41,494 nucleotides of DNA from Anaerolineales bacterium (lineage in GTDB: Bacteria > Chloroflexota > Anaerolineae > Anaerolineales > Villigracilaceae), in assembly GCA_016789365.1 (NCBI GenBank), contig JAEURH010000022.1, positions 1 to 41,494 of the forward strand, read 5' to 3'. Below, in pieces: positions 16,299 to 25,382 of this stretch. Within the stretch, counting starts at the first letter, position 1. Each line of letters begins with the position of its first letter. The translations under genes were made by a program, and so were the position numbers. The notes below the pieces were generated by a model. The model was given only the letters and a program-made list of their open reading frames with translations. It was not told where the DNA came from and made no database searches.

Positions 16299-17057
16299 TT
16301 ATGGGATTGCTTTTCGTAATTCTTCTTGTGTAGGGTAACTGATTAATACGCCTCGTAGCGGACCTTGGAATACAAACATGCTCCCCGCTGAAGCCGCAGA
16401 AGCACCCGCTTGTATCGCTTCAGATAAATGTTGAATATTACCCGCACCACCACAAGCGACGAGCGGAATGTTGATTACGTCTGACATACGTTTAATCAAA
16501 GTCAAATCATAGCCTTGCATTGTGCCGTCATGGTCTATGGAATTGATAAAGATTTCCCCAGCACCTTGTTTTTCCATTTCAACTGCAAAGTTCACGGGGT
16601 CAAGTTTGGTATTTTTTTTGCCGCTTTGAATATAGGTTTCATATTTTCCAAATAAAGATTTTTTTATATCAATTGAGATAACAACGGCTTGGCTACCTGC
16701 ATAATTTGCGGCTTCCCGAATGAGAGATGGGTTTTGCACAGCGGTTGTGTTTAACACAATTTTTTCAACGCCAATTTTGAGGAGTTGTTTAATATCATCC
16801 ATATCGCGAATGCCACCGCCATAGCCTAAAGGCATAAAACATTCGCTAGTAATTTTTTCAAGCAATGTGAAGTTAGGTCTTCGATTTTCATTCGTGGCTG
16901 TAATATCTAAAAAAATTAATTCATCCACTTCTTTGTCATTAAAAATTCTGACAATGTTGATGGGGTCGCCTAGATATTTTGGGTCTTTGAATTTAACCGT
17001 TTTGACCAAGCCTTCATTTTTCAATAACAAACATGGGATTACGCGCGGGCGAATCAT
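16299..17057 (-). CDS. hisF2: HisF2: imidazole glycerol phosphate synthase cyclase-like subunit of a sugar amidotransferase
   Basis: 252 residues of HisF (beta/alpha)8 barrel. The start MIRPRVIPCLL has Leu11 where histidine-pathway HisF has the catalytic Asp11, while the second Asp (in VISIDIKK) is kept. The phosphate-binding motifs VACGGAGN and GSMFVF are present. Loss of Asp11 is typical of the HisF2 branch that only channels ammonia to WbpG/PseA. It starts immediately after the HisH2 stop and precedes the amidotransferase gene by 15 bases. It is therefore very unlikely to act in histidine synthesis. Confidence 0.9.
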   Translation of the reverse strand: MIRPRVIPCLLLKNEGLVKTVKFKDPKYLGDPINIVRIFNDKEVDELIFLDITATNENRRPNFTLLEKITSECFMPLGYGGGIRDMDDIKQLLKIGVEKIVLNTTAVQNPSLIREAANYAGSQAVVISIDIKKSLFGKYETYIQSGKKNTKLDPVNFAVEMEKQGAGEIFINSIDHDGTMQGYDLTLIKRMSDVINIPLVACGGAGNIQHLSEAIQAGASAASAGSMFVFQGPLRGVLISYPTQEELRKAIP

Positions 17058-17675
17058 TTATTTACCCTCCGCAAAATTTCTCAAAAATTGCATTCCAAAT
17101 TTATGGCTCTTTTCAGGGTGAAATTGCGCCCCGATAATATTTTCTTTTTGAATCACCGAAGCAAAATTGTAACCATAATCTGTATAAGCAACTACATCCG
17201 ATTCGTTTTTGCAAACAACATGATAAGTATGCACAAAATAAAAACGCGAGTCTGTTTCTAAGCCTGAAACAATTGCATGTTGGCGTTGAACATCAATCCC
17301 ATTCCAACCCATGTGTGGAATTTTTAGATACGATTGGTCAGACTCAAATTTGAATCTGATACTTTCCGCTTCGACCCACCCCAAGCCTGTTTCTGTTCCT
17401 TCTTCACTTTTTTTTGTCATCAACTGCATTCCCAAACAATGCCCTAACACTGGCATTTTTTTCTCTAGCACGAGTTCGTTCAGCAAATTGATTAAGCCGC
17501 GTTCGCGCAGTTTACTCATGCCTGCGTCAAACGCGCCAACGCCAGGCAAAATTAATTTTTCCGCTTGGCGTAACACCTCAGGGTTAGAGGATGGCTCGGC
17601 TTTGTAGCCAATTTTCTTAAACATATTTTTGATGGAACCGAGATTGCCAACTCCATAATCTACAATGACTATCAT
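17058..17675 (-). CDS. hisH2: HisH2: glutamine amidotransferase subunit
   Basis: 205 residues, class I glutamine amidotransferase. The nucleophile is Cys80 in GHCLGMQL, the catalytic pair is His186/Glu188 in QFHPEKSH, and the HisH-type oxyanion loop is PGVGAFD (44-50). It hydrolyses glutamine and passes ammonia to the HisF2 barrel. It overlaps the AsnB-like gene by ATGA and abuts hisF2, so supply of the two subunits is coupled. Position and partner identity argue for the sugar-amidation role. Confidence 0.92.
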   Translation of the reverse strand: MIVIVDYGVGNLGSIKNMFKKIGYKAEPSSNPEVLRQAEKLILPGVGAFDAGMSKLRERGLINLLNELVLEKKMPVLGHCLGMQLMTKKSEEGTETGLGWVEAESIRFKFESDQSYLKIPHMGWNGIDVQRQHAIVSGLETDSRFYFVHTYHVVCKNESDVVAYTDYGYNFASVIQKENIIGAQFHPEKSHKFGMQFLRNFAEGK

Positions 17676-19537
17676 TTATACGTCCTTTGTTTTTCTTGAA
17701 ACAATTTCATCAGTGAAAAGGCTTGCACATAAATCCAGATTTGATGAAGCGTTTGTTCGTTTTTGCTTTGTGTTGCTAAAACAAAATCGCGTTGAATTTG
17801 TTTTCCATTCCAAATTTGTGATTCTTGAAACGGCTGGCTATGAATCACATCTTGCATAAAGGCAATGGCTTGCGGAGAAGTCCACGCTTCGGCTAAATTA
17901 GGGAAGCCAAGCTTGCGTGTGCGCGTGCGAATAGATTCTGGTAGGATTCCTTTTAAGCTGTCGCGAAGAATCTGCTTGGTGAAACGGTCACCAATTTTCA
18001 CCGAAGAAGGAAGCGAAAAAAGATAGCAAACGAGTCGCCAATCCATAAATGGAGCGCGTACTTCAACACCATGTGCCATGGAAAGTCTATCAAAATCGCG
18101 TAAGTTTGTAGGCAGTTGGGTGTAATGAAAATCTGTGTAAAGCGTTTTGAAAAGTTGGTCTCGGTTTTTGATGCAAGGCATATCTTGTTCATAAGCCGAT
18201 GATATAAAATTTGTAGGTGTTTGTAAAAGCCATGTATTTTTTTTGTTTTTTAGTTTGGCGTATAAAGCATTCAGGTTTATCACACCTAAGCCATACATCA
18301 TTGAAATAAGTTTCAGGGTTCGTATGGGTGCAAGGGAAGAAATAGAATCTTTGATAGCGGCTGTGATATACCATGGATAACCCGCAAGAATTTCATCACC
18401 GCCATGTCCATCCAATGTAACCACAACGCCATGTTCTCTTTGTGATTTGTGAATGAGCCAAGGTCCGAGGTGAATATCTGAAATTTCTTCATATTGAAAG
18501 AGAATGTCGTTGTAATGTTTTAGATATAACGAAGAGTCGCCAATGGAATAATGTGGCATAACACCAGTATGTTTGATAACTTCATCAGCATATTTTTTTT
18601 CGTCAATCTCTGCGCCGGGGTAGGTCATAATAAAGGCTTTTTGCCAACTCGCCGCCAAACGGTCTGTGGTTGTATTTTTTTGGTGGATGTAATTCATGCC
18701 ACTCACGATGGCGCTTGAATCTAAACCGCCGCTTAAGGCAGTGCCGATTGGCACATCGCTTCGCATACGAATGCGACAGGCATCTAAAAATAATTCTTTG
18801 AAATATTCTGTTTGTTCAGTATAGGTTTGAGGAACTTCTTGCAAATGGTCGAGCGTGTTCCACCAGCGGCGGATTTTTGGTTTTTCGCCTTTTTGTAAAG
18901 TAAGGCAATGCCCACCCAATAAATGATTTAATCCTTTTATGAGGCATCTTTCATCGCCTTCGATTAATCTCTGGTTGGTTAAGGCTTGCGTTATCATGGC
19001 GGGGTCAAATTCTAAGTTAAATGAATCTAACGCTAGAAAGGCTTTCATTTCGGAGGCAAAGGCAAAGCGGTTTTCATTGTAAAAATAGATAAGCGGTTTT
19101 ACGCCAAATCTATCTCGTGAGAGAAACAATTTTTTTTCTGCGCTATCCCAAATTGCAAATGCCCACATGCCGTTTAGTTTGAGTTGAAAATCTTCGCCCC
19201 AATGATGATATGCGGCAAGCAATACTTCGGTATCTGATTCGGTGCGAAATGTAAAGCCTGCGGTTTCTAATTCAGCTTTGAGTTCAATAAAATTATAAAT
19301 TTCGCCATTGAAGATAATCCAATATCTTTGGTTGGCAAATGGCATAGGTTGTTTGCCGCTATCCGATGTATCAAGAATGGCGAGGCGACGATGCCCAAGC
19401 CCAAGATTGGCAGAGGCATCTATGTAGAATCCATTTCCGTCAGGTCCGCGATGCGAAATAGAATCGGTAAAACGATGTAATTCCGCTTCATCCACGGGTT
19501 GATTGTTTAAGTTCCAAAATCCAGCAATACCACACAT
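17672..19537 (-). CDS. Asparagine synthetase B-like glutamine-dependent amidotransferase (WbpS-like role)
   Basis: 621 residues. Cys2 (MCGIAGFWN) is the N-terminal nucleophile of the glutaminase domain (about 1-215). The synthetase domain has the ATP loop SGGLDS at 269-274 and a downstream GHGGDEILAGYP. Full-length AsnB proteins are 550-640 residues, so it is intact. Known: in polysaccharide loci such paralogues (for example WbpS) convert a uronic-acid carboxyl to an amide. Its coupling to the hisH2/hisF2/wbpG block supports that role. Ordinary asparagine synthesis cannot be ruled out from sequence alone. Confidence 0.88.
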   Translation of the reverse strand: MCGIAGFWNLNNQPVDEAELHRFTDSISHRGPDGNGFYIDASANLGLGHRRLAILDTSDSGKQPMPFANQRYWIIFNGEIYNFIELKAELETAGFTFRTESDTEVLLAAYHHWGEDFQLKLNGMWAFAIWDSAEKKLFLSRDRFGVKPLIYFYNENRFAFASEMKAFLALDSFNLEFDPAMITQALTNQRLIEGDERCLIKGLNHLLGGHCLTLQKGEKPKIRRWWNTLDHLQEVPQTYTEQTEYFKELFLDACRIRMRSDVPIGTALSGGLDSSAIVSGMNYIHQKNTTTDRLAASWQKAFIMTYPGAEIDEKKYADEVIKHTGVMPHYSIGDSSLYLKHYNDILFQYEEISDIHLGPWLIHKSQREHGVVVTLDGHGGDEILAGYPWYITAAIKDSISSLAPIRTLKLISMMYGLGVINLNALYAKLKNKKNTWLLQTPTNFISSAYEQDMPCIKNRDQLFKTLYTDFHYTQLPTNLRDFDRLSMAHGVEVRAPFMDWRLVCYLFSLPSSVKIGDRFTKQILRDSLKGILPESIRTRTRKLGFPNLAEAWTSPQAIAFMQDVIHSQPFQESQIWNGKQIQRDFVLATQSKNEQTLHQIWIYVQAFSLMKLFQEKQRTYK

Positions 19538-19553
19538 AATTTAGAGTTACCTT

Positions 19554-20804
19554 TTATTTCAAACGAATAGATTGTATTTTTTCAACAAAATTTTTAAAAT
19601 TGAAGTCGGCATTATAACTTTCTTGCCAAACTTTGCGGCTTTCTATTCTCATTTGTTTTGCTATATTGGGGTTATCTATCATTTTGAAAATAGATTGGGC
19701 TATTTCTTCAGGCGTGGGGTTTGGGCTAAGCAATATTCCGTTTCGTTCTGAGACGATTTCAGCGTTTCCGCCGACGCTTGTAGCGATGACGGGAACCCCG
19801 CATCGTATTGCCTCCATCACGGCAACAGGCGTGCCTTCGGTTTGGCTGGCGTTAATAAAAACATCTATTGAATTGTCTTTATAAAATTTGACAAGAGTTT
19901 CTTTATTTTCATAAGCGAGAAATTGCGCTTTGGCGTTTGGTGGAAAAGCAGTATTCGCTTTTTTTTGCAATTCTTCTCTTCGACTACCATTGCCAACATG
20001 ATGCCATTCTATGTTTTGATGCGGGCGTAATGAAGCGGCAGTGGCGATTCCTTCAAGGATTAAATCAACTCGTTTTACATCTACCAGCATTGAGCATGAG
20101 AAGATGCGAAATACACCATCATCAGACGACTTGGTTGTAAACCCAGAGTCGGTTACACCTAGCAACATCGCTTCATACATGGACGAGAAATCTGGATATT
20201 TTTTTTGCAGATAATTTAGCCCTGCAAGAGAATCTGGGTATAAGCCATCTAAAAAAGATATGGATTTTTTACGAAGGGGCCAATAAGGCGGGTTGTAATA
20301 GTATTCTTCGTAAAGGTCATAGCCGTGTGTGCGAGAGACGATGCGTATTTCTGGATATTTTTGTTTTAACAAGCCTATGCCAAATGAGGCTTGGTCGAAC
20401 CAGTAGGTATAAAATAAGCACTGGGCAGGGTCTATCTTATTTTTTGCAAGCCAAGATTCAACCCAATGATTTGTGAGAGAAGCGCCGAGAAAGAATGTAA
20501 ATAAACGCTTGATTGCCTGAGGGTATAAAAGCAGTGAAGGGCGAGCGAGAATCTCTGAAAAAAGAGCAGGAAAAAATTTAATGCTCCTCAATAACGACAA
20601 TAAGTTGAGGCGTTCAAACATCGCGGCGTACGTTTCATCTACTTCAATAGGGGCGGTAAATTTGTGGAACGCGCCGTTACATTTTCTTGGAACCAAAATA
20701 ACGCGCTCAAATTTTTCGCACAAATACTGCACTTCTGTATCAAGAAAATTATTTTCTCCTCCCCCGTCATACGGGTAAGAGGCGGTAAACAACAAAAGAT
20801 TCAA
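19554..20804 (-). CDS. GT4 family glycosyltransferase, TTG start
   Basis: 416 residues, GT-B fold. The donor domain has FRIFSCSMLVDVKRVDLILEG and the diagnostic FINASQTEGTPVAVMEAIRCGVPVIAT with Glu residues spaced E-x7-E. This retaining GT4 motif set is clear. The start is TTG at 20804: AAGGAG (20815-20810) lies exactly 5 bases upstream and overlaps the stop of the preceding nucleotidyltransferase gene. Donor and linkage are unknown; it may use the NDP-6-deoxy sugar made by the genes just upstream. Confidence 0.9.
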   Translation of the reverse strand: MNLLLFTASYPYDGGGENNFLDTEVQYLCEKFERVILVPRKCNGAFHKFTAPIEVDETYAAMFERLNLLSLLRSIKFFPALFSEILARPSLLLYPQAIKRLFTFFLGASLTNHWVESWLAKNKIDPAQCLFYTYWFDQASFGIGLLKQKYPEIRIVSRTHGYDLYEEYYYNPPYWPLRKKSISFLDGLYPDSLAGLNYLQKKYPDFSSMYEAMLLGVTDSGFTTKSSDDGVFRIFSCSMLVDVKRVDLILEGIATAASLRPHQNIEWHHVGNGSRREELQKKANTAFPPNAKAQFLAYENKETLVKFYKDNSIDVFINASQTEGTPVAVMEAIRCGVPVIATSVGGNAEIVSERNGILLSPNPTPEEIAQSIFKMIDNPNIAKQMRIESRKVWQESYNADFNFKNFVEKIQSIRLK

Positions 20805-20809
20805 CTTTT

Positions 20810-20815
20810 CTCCTT
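20810..20815 (-). promoter_or_regulatory. Strong ribosome-binding site AAGGAG deciding a TTG start
   Basis: AAGGAG, read on the minus strand, precedes TTG (20804-20802) by 5 bases and includes part of the upstream TAA stop. No ATG competes nearby, so TTG is the start of the GT4 gene. Confidence 0.75.
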
Positions 20816-21530
20816 AAAGATTCTTTGTATATAAAAACTTTTCGCGGTTGTTTGCAAACTCTTCAATCGCTCGCTCATAATCGTCATGCCGACCAATATC
20901 CAGCCAGTAGCCATCAAAGTTAAATACATTTACTTTTTTGTTGTCTTTCATTAACTTAAGAACCAGTTCGGGTAAATCTAAGCGTTGATTTTTTTCAATG
21001 TAATTTAACACTTGCGGCTCAAATAAATAAATGCCCATACTCACGGAATAATGATACGTTGGCTTTTCAATGTAATTTGCAACCCAATTATCAGAATTTA
21101 CTTCAATCACGCCTAAGTCAATTTTCACATCGCGTTGATAACATGCCACTGTTGCGATTGCGCCGCGTCCTTTGTGATATTTCAACATGGCGCTGTAATC
21201 TATGGTGGTGAGCAAATCACCGTTCATCACTAAAAAGGTGTCGTCTAAATTTGGCACAAGAGAAATGGGACCTGCCGTTCCGAGCGGCTGTTCCTCTCTT
21301 GAATAATTTAATTTGACGTTGAATTTACTTCCATCACCGCAATAAGCCATGAGCAATTCAGCCAAATAACCTACAGCGAGCGTTAAATCATTAAAGCCAT
21401 GTTTTTCTAATTGACGAATCACAATTTCCAAAATTGGCATTTCGCCAATGGGCATTAATGGTTTTGGTAAAACGGTTGTGTAAGGCGCAAGGCGTGTGCC
21501 TTTTCCACCAGCAAGAATCACTGCTCTCAT
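20814..21530 (-). CDS. Sugar-1-phosphate nucleotidyltransferase
   Basis: 238 residues. The N-terminal nucleotide-binding signature is LAGGKGTRLAP (6-16), with LPKPLMPIG (21-29). Further on are the metal-binding Asp in VMNGDLLTT and the sugar-binding ENYIEKPT-type segment (NYIEKPTY). It lacks the C-terminal hexapeptide or mannose-isomerase domains and the N-terminal CBS domains of some relatives. The base used (GTP, CTP, TTP or UTP) cannot be read. It sits directly after a 4,6-dehydratase and a 4-keto reductase, so the three probably make one NDP-6-deoxyhexose. Confidence 0.87.
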   Translation of the reverse strand: MRAVILAGGKGTRLAPYTTVLPKPLMPIGEMPILEIVIRQLEKHGFNDLTLAVGYLAELLMAYCGDGSKFNVKLNYSREEQPLGTAGPISLVPNLDDTFLVMNGDLLTTIDYSAMLKYHKGRGAIATVACYQRDVKIDLGVIEVNSDNWVANYIEKPTYHYSVSMGIYLFEPQVLNYIEKNQRLDLPELVLKLMKDNKKVNVFNFDGYWLDIGRHDDYERAIEEFANNREKFLYTKNL

Positions 21531-21534
21531 GTCA

Positions 21535-22524
21535 TTACACCGTGTACTCGGCGGGGCGATACAAATCTAAATGCTTAGATATCCACTCGATGGTGAGTGC
21601 CAAGCCTTCATCAAGTGAGATGCGAGGTTCCCATCCAATTAATGATTTCGCTTTTTGATTCGATGCCCACAATTTCATCACTTCGCTTTTATTGGGTCGA
21701 ATGCGTTGCGGGTCAAGCGATACATTTGGAGTTTTACCAATAATTTCAAAAATTTTATTTGCTAAATCGCCAATGCGAATGGTGTTGTCATTTCCTAAAT
21801 TCACTTCTTCACCTAAAACATTTTCGGCTTCCGCAACTTTCAAAAAGCCATTGGCAGTATCATGCACAAACGTAAAATCACGTGAAGGGTCGAGGCTTCC
21901 GAGTTTTACTTCATCACGCGTTAAGGCTTGCGTAATAATTGTTGGAATCACAGCGCGAGCAGATTGTCGCGGACCATACGTATTAAAAGGACGCAATGTA
22001 ACCACAGGTAATTCAAATGAACGATAAAAACTTTCAGCGATTCTATCTGCGCCAATTTTGCTAGCAGAATATGGCGATTGTCCTTGTAATGGATGTTTCT
22101 CATCAATTGGAACATATTGCGCTGTGCCATACACTTCACTTGTTGATGTATGCACCACACGTCGCGTTCCAAAATCTCGCGCCGCCATTAACACATTCAG
22201 CGTTCCCATAATATTCACATCAATCACTTCGCGCGGGTTCACATACGAATATGGAATGGCAATCAATGCGCCTAAATGAAAAACAGTATCCACACCTTTC
22301 ACCGCGTTTCGCACGGCTTCATTATCGCGCAAATCACCTTGTATTATTTCAATTTTTGAAAACGCATCAGATGAAATTAATTTCAACATGCCGTAATCAT
22401 TGCGCGAGTTATAACGCACAAACGCGCGCACGTCTGCGCCTTCGCTTACCAATCGTTCTACCAAATGGCTGGCGATGAATCCGCCTGCGCCTGTTACCAA
22501 AACTTTTTTATCTTTCCAATTCAT
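21535..22524 (-). CDS. NDP-hexose 4,6-dehydratase (extended SDR, LegB/GMD-like)
   Basis: 329 residues. The active-site strand reads HTSTSEVYGT: Thr128-Ser129-Glu130, the Ser-Glu arrangement of GDP-mannose and LegB-type 4,6-dehydratases, with Tyr152/Lys156. The Rossmann loop is TGAGGFIA, where the third glycine is Ala18. The N-terminus with AFVRYNSRNDYG strongly resembles LegB-type dehydratases. Reaction: NDP-hexose to NDP-4-keto-6-deoxyhexose. Neighbours are a reductase gene before it and a nucleotidyltransferase gene after it, 2-4 bases apart. No LegC aminotransferase or LegI synthase is present, so a legionaminic-acid pathway is not shown. Confidence 0.85.
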   Translation of the reverse strand: MNWKDKKVLVTGAGGFIASHLVERLVSEGADVRAFVRYNSRNDYGMLKLISSDAFSKIEIIQGDLRDNEAVRNAVKGVDTVFHLGALIAIPYSYVNPREVIDVNIMGTLNVLMAARDFGTRRVVHTSTSEVYGTAQYVPIDEKHPLQGQSPYSASKIGADRIAESFYRSFELPVVTLRPFNTYGPRQSARAVIPTIITQALTRDEVKLGSLDPSRDFTFVHDTANGFLKVAEAENVLGEEVNLGNDNTIRIGDLANKIFEIIGKTPNVSLDPQRIRPNKSEVMKLWASNQKAKSLIGWEPRISLDEGLALTIEWISKHLDLYRPAEYTV

Positions 22525-22526
22525 GT

Positions 22527-23453
22527 TTACTCCACATTTGATTTTACTCGTTCACGCCAATCATTTAACAAATCTGTTAAAGATTTTTTCAAAGAAATTT
22601 GAGGACTCCATCCGCAAGCCTTTTTGATTTTTTGATAACTCCCGACTTGAATTGGAATGTCATTTGTTTGGATTTTTTCCGCATCAATCCTAGCCGATAA
22701 TTGTTTCTGCGACTGAGACATCATCTCACCCAGGCATTGTTTTAGCGAAACTGCTTTCGCTGAACAGACATTATAAATTTCGCCCGCTTCTCCGTGTTCA
22801 ACAATCATTTCAAAGGCACGGACAGCATCGCGCACATCTACAAAATCTCGCAAAGCATCTAAATTGCCTGTGACAATTTCATCTGTATTATTTTTTTCTG
22901 CTAGTGCAATTTGTTTTGCAAAAGCAGAACAAGCCAACGCAGGGCTTTGACCTGGTCCCAACAAATTAAACATGCGGATAATTTTGACGGGCAGTAAGCC
23001 TGCGTCAAAATATCTTAATGCCACTAACTCTTGCGCCACTTTGCTGACGGCATAATGTGTAACAGGGTGAATGGGCGATTTTTCATTAATTTTCTTTGTA
23101 CCAGACGTTAATCCATACACTGCGCTTGAACTTGCCAAAATAATTTCAGGTTTCAAATTTGATTCGACCACTGTTTCTAAAAGGGTCACAGTCGCTTGCA
23201 CATTCGAAGCATATAACTCTTGTGGCTCATTTGATTTAATCAACCCAGCCAGATGAAAAATAACATCGGGCTTAAATTCATTCAGAGCGTGCGCAATTGA
23301 GTCTTTATCGGTCAAATGACCTTGATAAAAATGTTCAAGCGTATTATCAGAAAGAATATCGAAGCCAGCAACCTGCCAGTTTTGAGCAAGCAGATTGCGG
23401 GTCAGGTGTGAACCGACAAAACCAGAGGAGCCAGTTATCAAAGCGCGAGTCAT
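22527..23453 (-). CDS. NDP-4-keto-6-deoxyhexose reductase/epimerase (extended SDR, RMD-like)
   Basis: 308 residues. The Rossmann motif is TGSSGFVG (7-14), the active-site strand ASSSAVYG (Ser109/Ser110), and YxxxK is Tyr134/Lys138. The size and the HYAVSK/GLLPVKIIRMFNLLGPGQ segments resemble GDP-4-keto-6-deoxymannose reductases. It overlaps the CgeB-like gene by one base, and the 4,6-dehydratase follows two bases later. Inference: it reduces the 4-keto product of that dehydratase. Confidence 0.8.
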   Translation of the reverse strand: MTRALITGSSGFVGSHLTRNLLAQNWQVAGFDILSDNTLEHFYQGHLTDKDSIAHALNEFKPDVIFHLAGLIKSNEPQELYASNVQATVTLLETVVESNLKPEIILASSSAVYGLTSGTKKINEKSPIHPVTHYAVSKVAQELVALRYFDAGLLPVKIIRMFNLLGPGQSPALACSAFAKQIALAEKNNTDEIVTGNLDALRDFVDVRDAVRAFEMIVEHGEAGEIYNVCSAKAVSLKQCLGEMMSQSQKQLSARIDAEKIQTNDIPIQVGSYQKIKKACGWSPQISLKKSLTDLLNDWRERVKSNVE

Positions 23454-24508
23454 TATTTCAAGACCTCAAATATTTTTTTGAGTCGTTGTTGGTAAGTATG
23501 GTCGCGGATGACACGCTCATATCCGCGTTTTGCAATTGCTTTTCGCTCGTCTTCATGTTTCAAGTAGTATTCTGCTAATTCACGAAAATGCTCTGGAGAT
23601 TGATAGACGATAATTTCTTTACCTATTTCAAAATGTTCTTCCATGCCTTCAACATAATCTGTAATTTGAAAACCACCCGCGCCAGGGATTTCAAAAGTAC
23701 GCATGTTGAGTCCGCCTAAAACGCTTTGCGCGTGATGGGCATTTGGGCAAATTTTTATAATGTTATAAGCGGTTGCAATTTGATGCCCGTTCAGCGATTT
23801 GCCACGCAATGTGTGAGTGGGGTAGTTTTTTAATTTGAGGTATTGCTTCCAACCCATGCCCCAAACAGCAACATTGAATCCATGCGTGGCATTTAATAAC
23901 TCGCCGCGTTTATCGTAATAACTAGCAATCATGCCAATATCGCATTGATATTTTTTAATATCGGCTGGCGAAATTTGTTTTGGATGATACACATCAGCAT
24001 CAAACGCGCAAGGCAAGTATTCAACTTGTTTTGCTCCGAGTTGTTGTAGTTCTTGAAATTTTGCGCGGTCAAACATAAATAATATATCTATATATTGAAG
24101 TTGGGCGCGCGCTTGCGGATGAGTTGGAAAATATAGAATAGGGTCATCTAACCACCATGAGATAATATGCTTAGAAAACTTTTTCATTTCCGCTAAAGTT
24201 TCAGCGCGAAGCGTTTCACCTTTGAGAATGAAGATTAAATCCGCTTTGGCGTTTTGGGCTACCGAAAGCAGTTTGCGATTCATATTTTCTTCCCATGCTG
24301 TTCCTATTTTTATGGCGGCGGGTTTTATATATTGCTGTAATTTTTTTGGCACATAACTGGAAACTTTAACAAGATTGCTAGCAATGGTGGGAGCGTTGGG
24401 GTAATCATAATAAAACGAGATAACTCGATGATTAAGTTGGCGAAGAGGGTTGAGAACGCCTTCTAACCAACCTCCCATCCATTGGGGACCAACAATTAAA
24501 ATCTTCAT
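23453..24508 (-). CDS. CgeB-like glycosyltransferase (GT-B fold)
   Basis: 351 residues. The N-terminal domain begins MKILIVGPQWMGGWLEGV, then has an aspartate-rich segment SWWLDDPILYFP typical of the CgeB/DUF3880 group. The C-terminal Glyco_trans_1_2 half contains NMRTFEIPGAGGFQITDYVEGM and a final YERVIRDHTYQQRLKKI. These features define the spore-maturation CgeB-like glycosyltransferase family, common in glycan loci outside spore formers. Donor unknown. It starts one base after the rmlA stop, so it may transfer a dTDP-linked sugar. Confidence 0.85.
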   Translation of the reverse strand: MKILIVGPQWMGGWLEGVLNPLRQLNHRVISFYYDYPNAPTIASNLVKVSSYVPKKLQQYIKPAAIKIGTAWEENMNRKLLSVAQNAKADLIFILKGETLRAETLAEMKKFSKHIISWWLDDPILYFPTHPQARAQLQYIDILFMFDRAKFQELQQLGAKQVEYLPCAFDADVYHPKQISPADIKKYQCDIGMIASYYDKRGELLNATHGFNVAVWGMGWKQYLKLKNYPTHTLRGKSLNGHQIATAYNIIKICPNAHHAQSVLGGLNMRTFEIPGAGGFQITDYVEGMEEHFEIGKEIIVYQSPEHFRELAEYYLKHEDERKAIAKRGYERVIRDHTYQQRLKKIFEVLK

Positions 24509-24509
24509 T

Positions 24510-25382
24510 TTATACGTTTAACTCAACCAATCTACGAAGATACTCTCCATAATTTGTATGAATATGTTGCTTACTTAGTATTTTAAGATGTTCTTTATCA
24601 ATAAATTTCATACGATAAGCAACTTCTTCTAGACAACCTATCATTAGCCCCTGTCTTTCTTCAACGGCTTGTACAAAATTAGAAACCTGTAAAAGTTTTT
24701 CGTGCGTACCTGCGTCCATCCAAGCAATGCCACGCCCCAATGGGGCTACAACCAACTTATTAATAGATAAATAATAACGATTAATATCTGTAATCTCAAT
24801 TTCCCCTCTATCTGAAGGCTTTATTTTTTGTGCAATTTCACTCACATCACTATCATAAAAATATAAACCCGGCACAGCATAAGAAGAACGAGGATGAATA
24901 GGTTTCTCCTCTAAACCAATTACGTTTCCATCCGAATCAAACTCTACTATGCCATAAGGAGATGTTTCTTTAACGGGATGTGCAAAAATTAATGCGCCAT
25001 CAGTTAAGGCAGAGGCTTGTTTAAGTTGACTACTTAATCCTGTGCCATAAAATATGTTATCACCTAAAATTAAGCAAGATGGCTCTCCATTGATAAATTC
25101 TCTACCGAGGATAAACGCATCAGCCAACCCTCGTGGCTGGTTCTGCTGTGCATACTCAAATCTCACCCCCCACTGTTCTCCGCTCCCCAACAAACGTCGA
25201 AACTGTGGCAAATCTTCTGGCGTACTAATGATTAATATCTCTCGAATATTGGCAAGCATTAACAAAGATAACGGATAATAAATCATTGGTTTGTTATAAA
25301 CAGGTAGTAATTGCTTGCTGACAGCCAATGTAAGCGGGTATAGTCGCGTGCCACGCCCACCAGCCAGGATAATTCCCTTCAT
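24510..25382 (-). CDS. rmlA: Glucose-1-phosphate thymidylyltransferase
   Basis: 290 residues, the exact usual size of RmlA. LAGGRGTRLYPLT (6-18) with VSKQLLPVYNKPMIYYPLS is the invariant RmlA N-terminus; GDNIFYG provides the metal-binding Asp, and the C-terminal allosteric helices are present. Reaction: dTTP plus glucose-1-phosphate to dTDP-glucose. Its start overlaps the rmlB stop (ATGA). RmlC and RmlD are absent from the window, so the product may not be rhamnose. Confidence 0.96.
   Translation of the reverse strand: MKGIILAGGRGTRLYPLTLAVSKQLLPVYNKPMIYYPLSLLMLANIREILIISTPEDLPQFRRLLGSGEQWGVRFEYAQQNQPRGLADAFILGREFINGEPSCLILGDNIFYGTGLSSQLKQASALTDGALIFAHPVKETSPYGIVEFDSDGNVIGLEEKPIHPRSSYAVPGLYFYDSDVSEIAQKIKPSDRGEIEITDINRYYLSINKLVVAPLGRGIAWMDAGTHEKLLQVSNFVQAVEERQGLMIGCLEEVAYRMKFIDKEHLKILSKQHIHTNYGEYLRRLVELNV

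Noticed and set aside
16299-17675. hisH and hisF of the histidine biosynthesis operon
   Set aside because: HisF has Leu in place of catalytic Asp11, the neighbours are wbpG and an AsnB-like gene, and no other his gene is present; the HisH2/HisF2 sugar-amidation branch fits better.
20814-22524. Legionaminic or pseudaminic acid pathway (LegB plus PtmE-like enzyme plus amidotransferase)
   Set aside because: No aminotransferase, hydrolysing 2-epimerase or NeuB-type synthase is present; resemblance of the dehydratase alone is not enough.
22527-23453. RmlD (dTDP-4-dehydrorhamnose reductase)
   Set aside because: The N-terminal motif and active-site spacing fit RMD-like reductases rather than RmlD, and there is no RmlC beside it.
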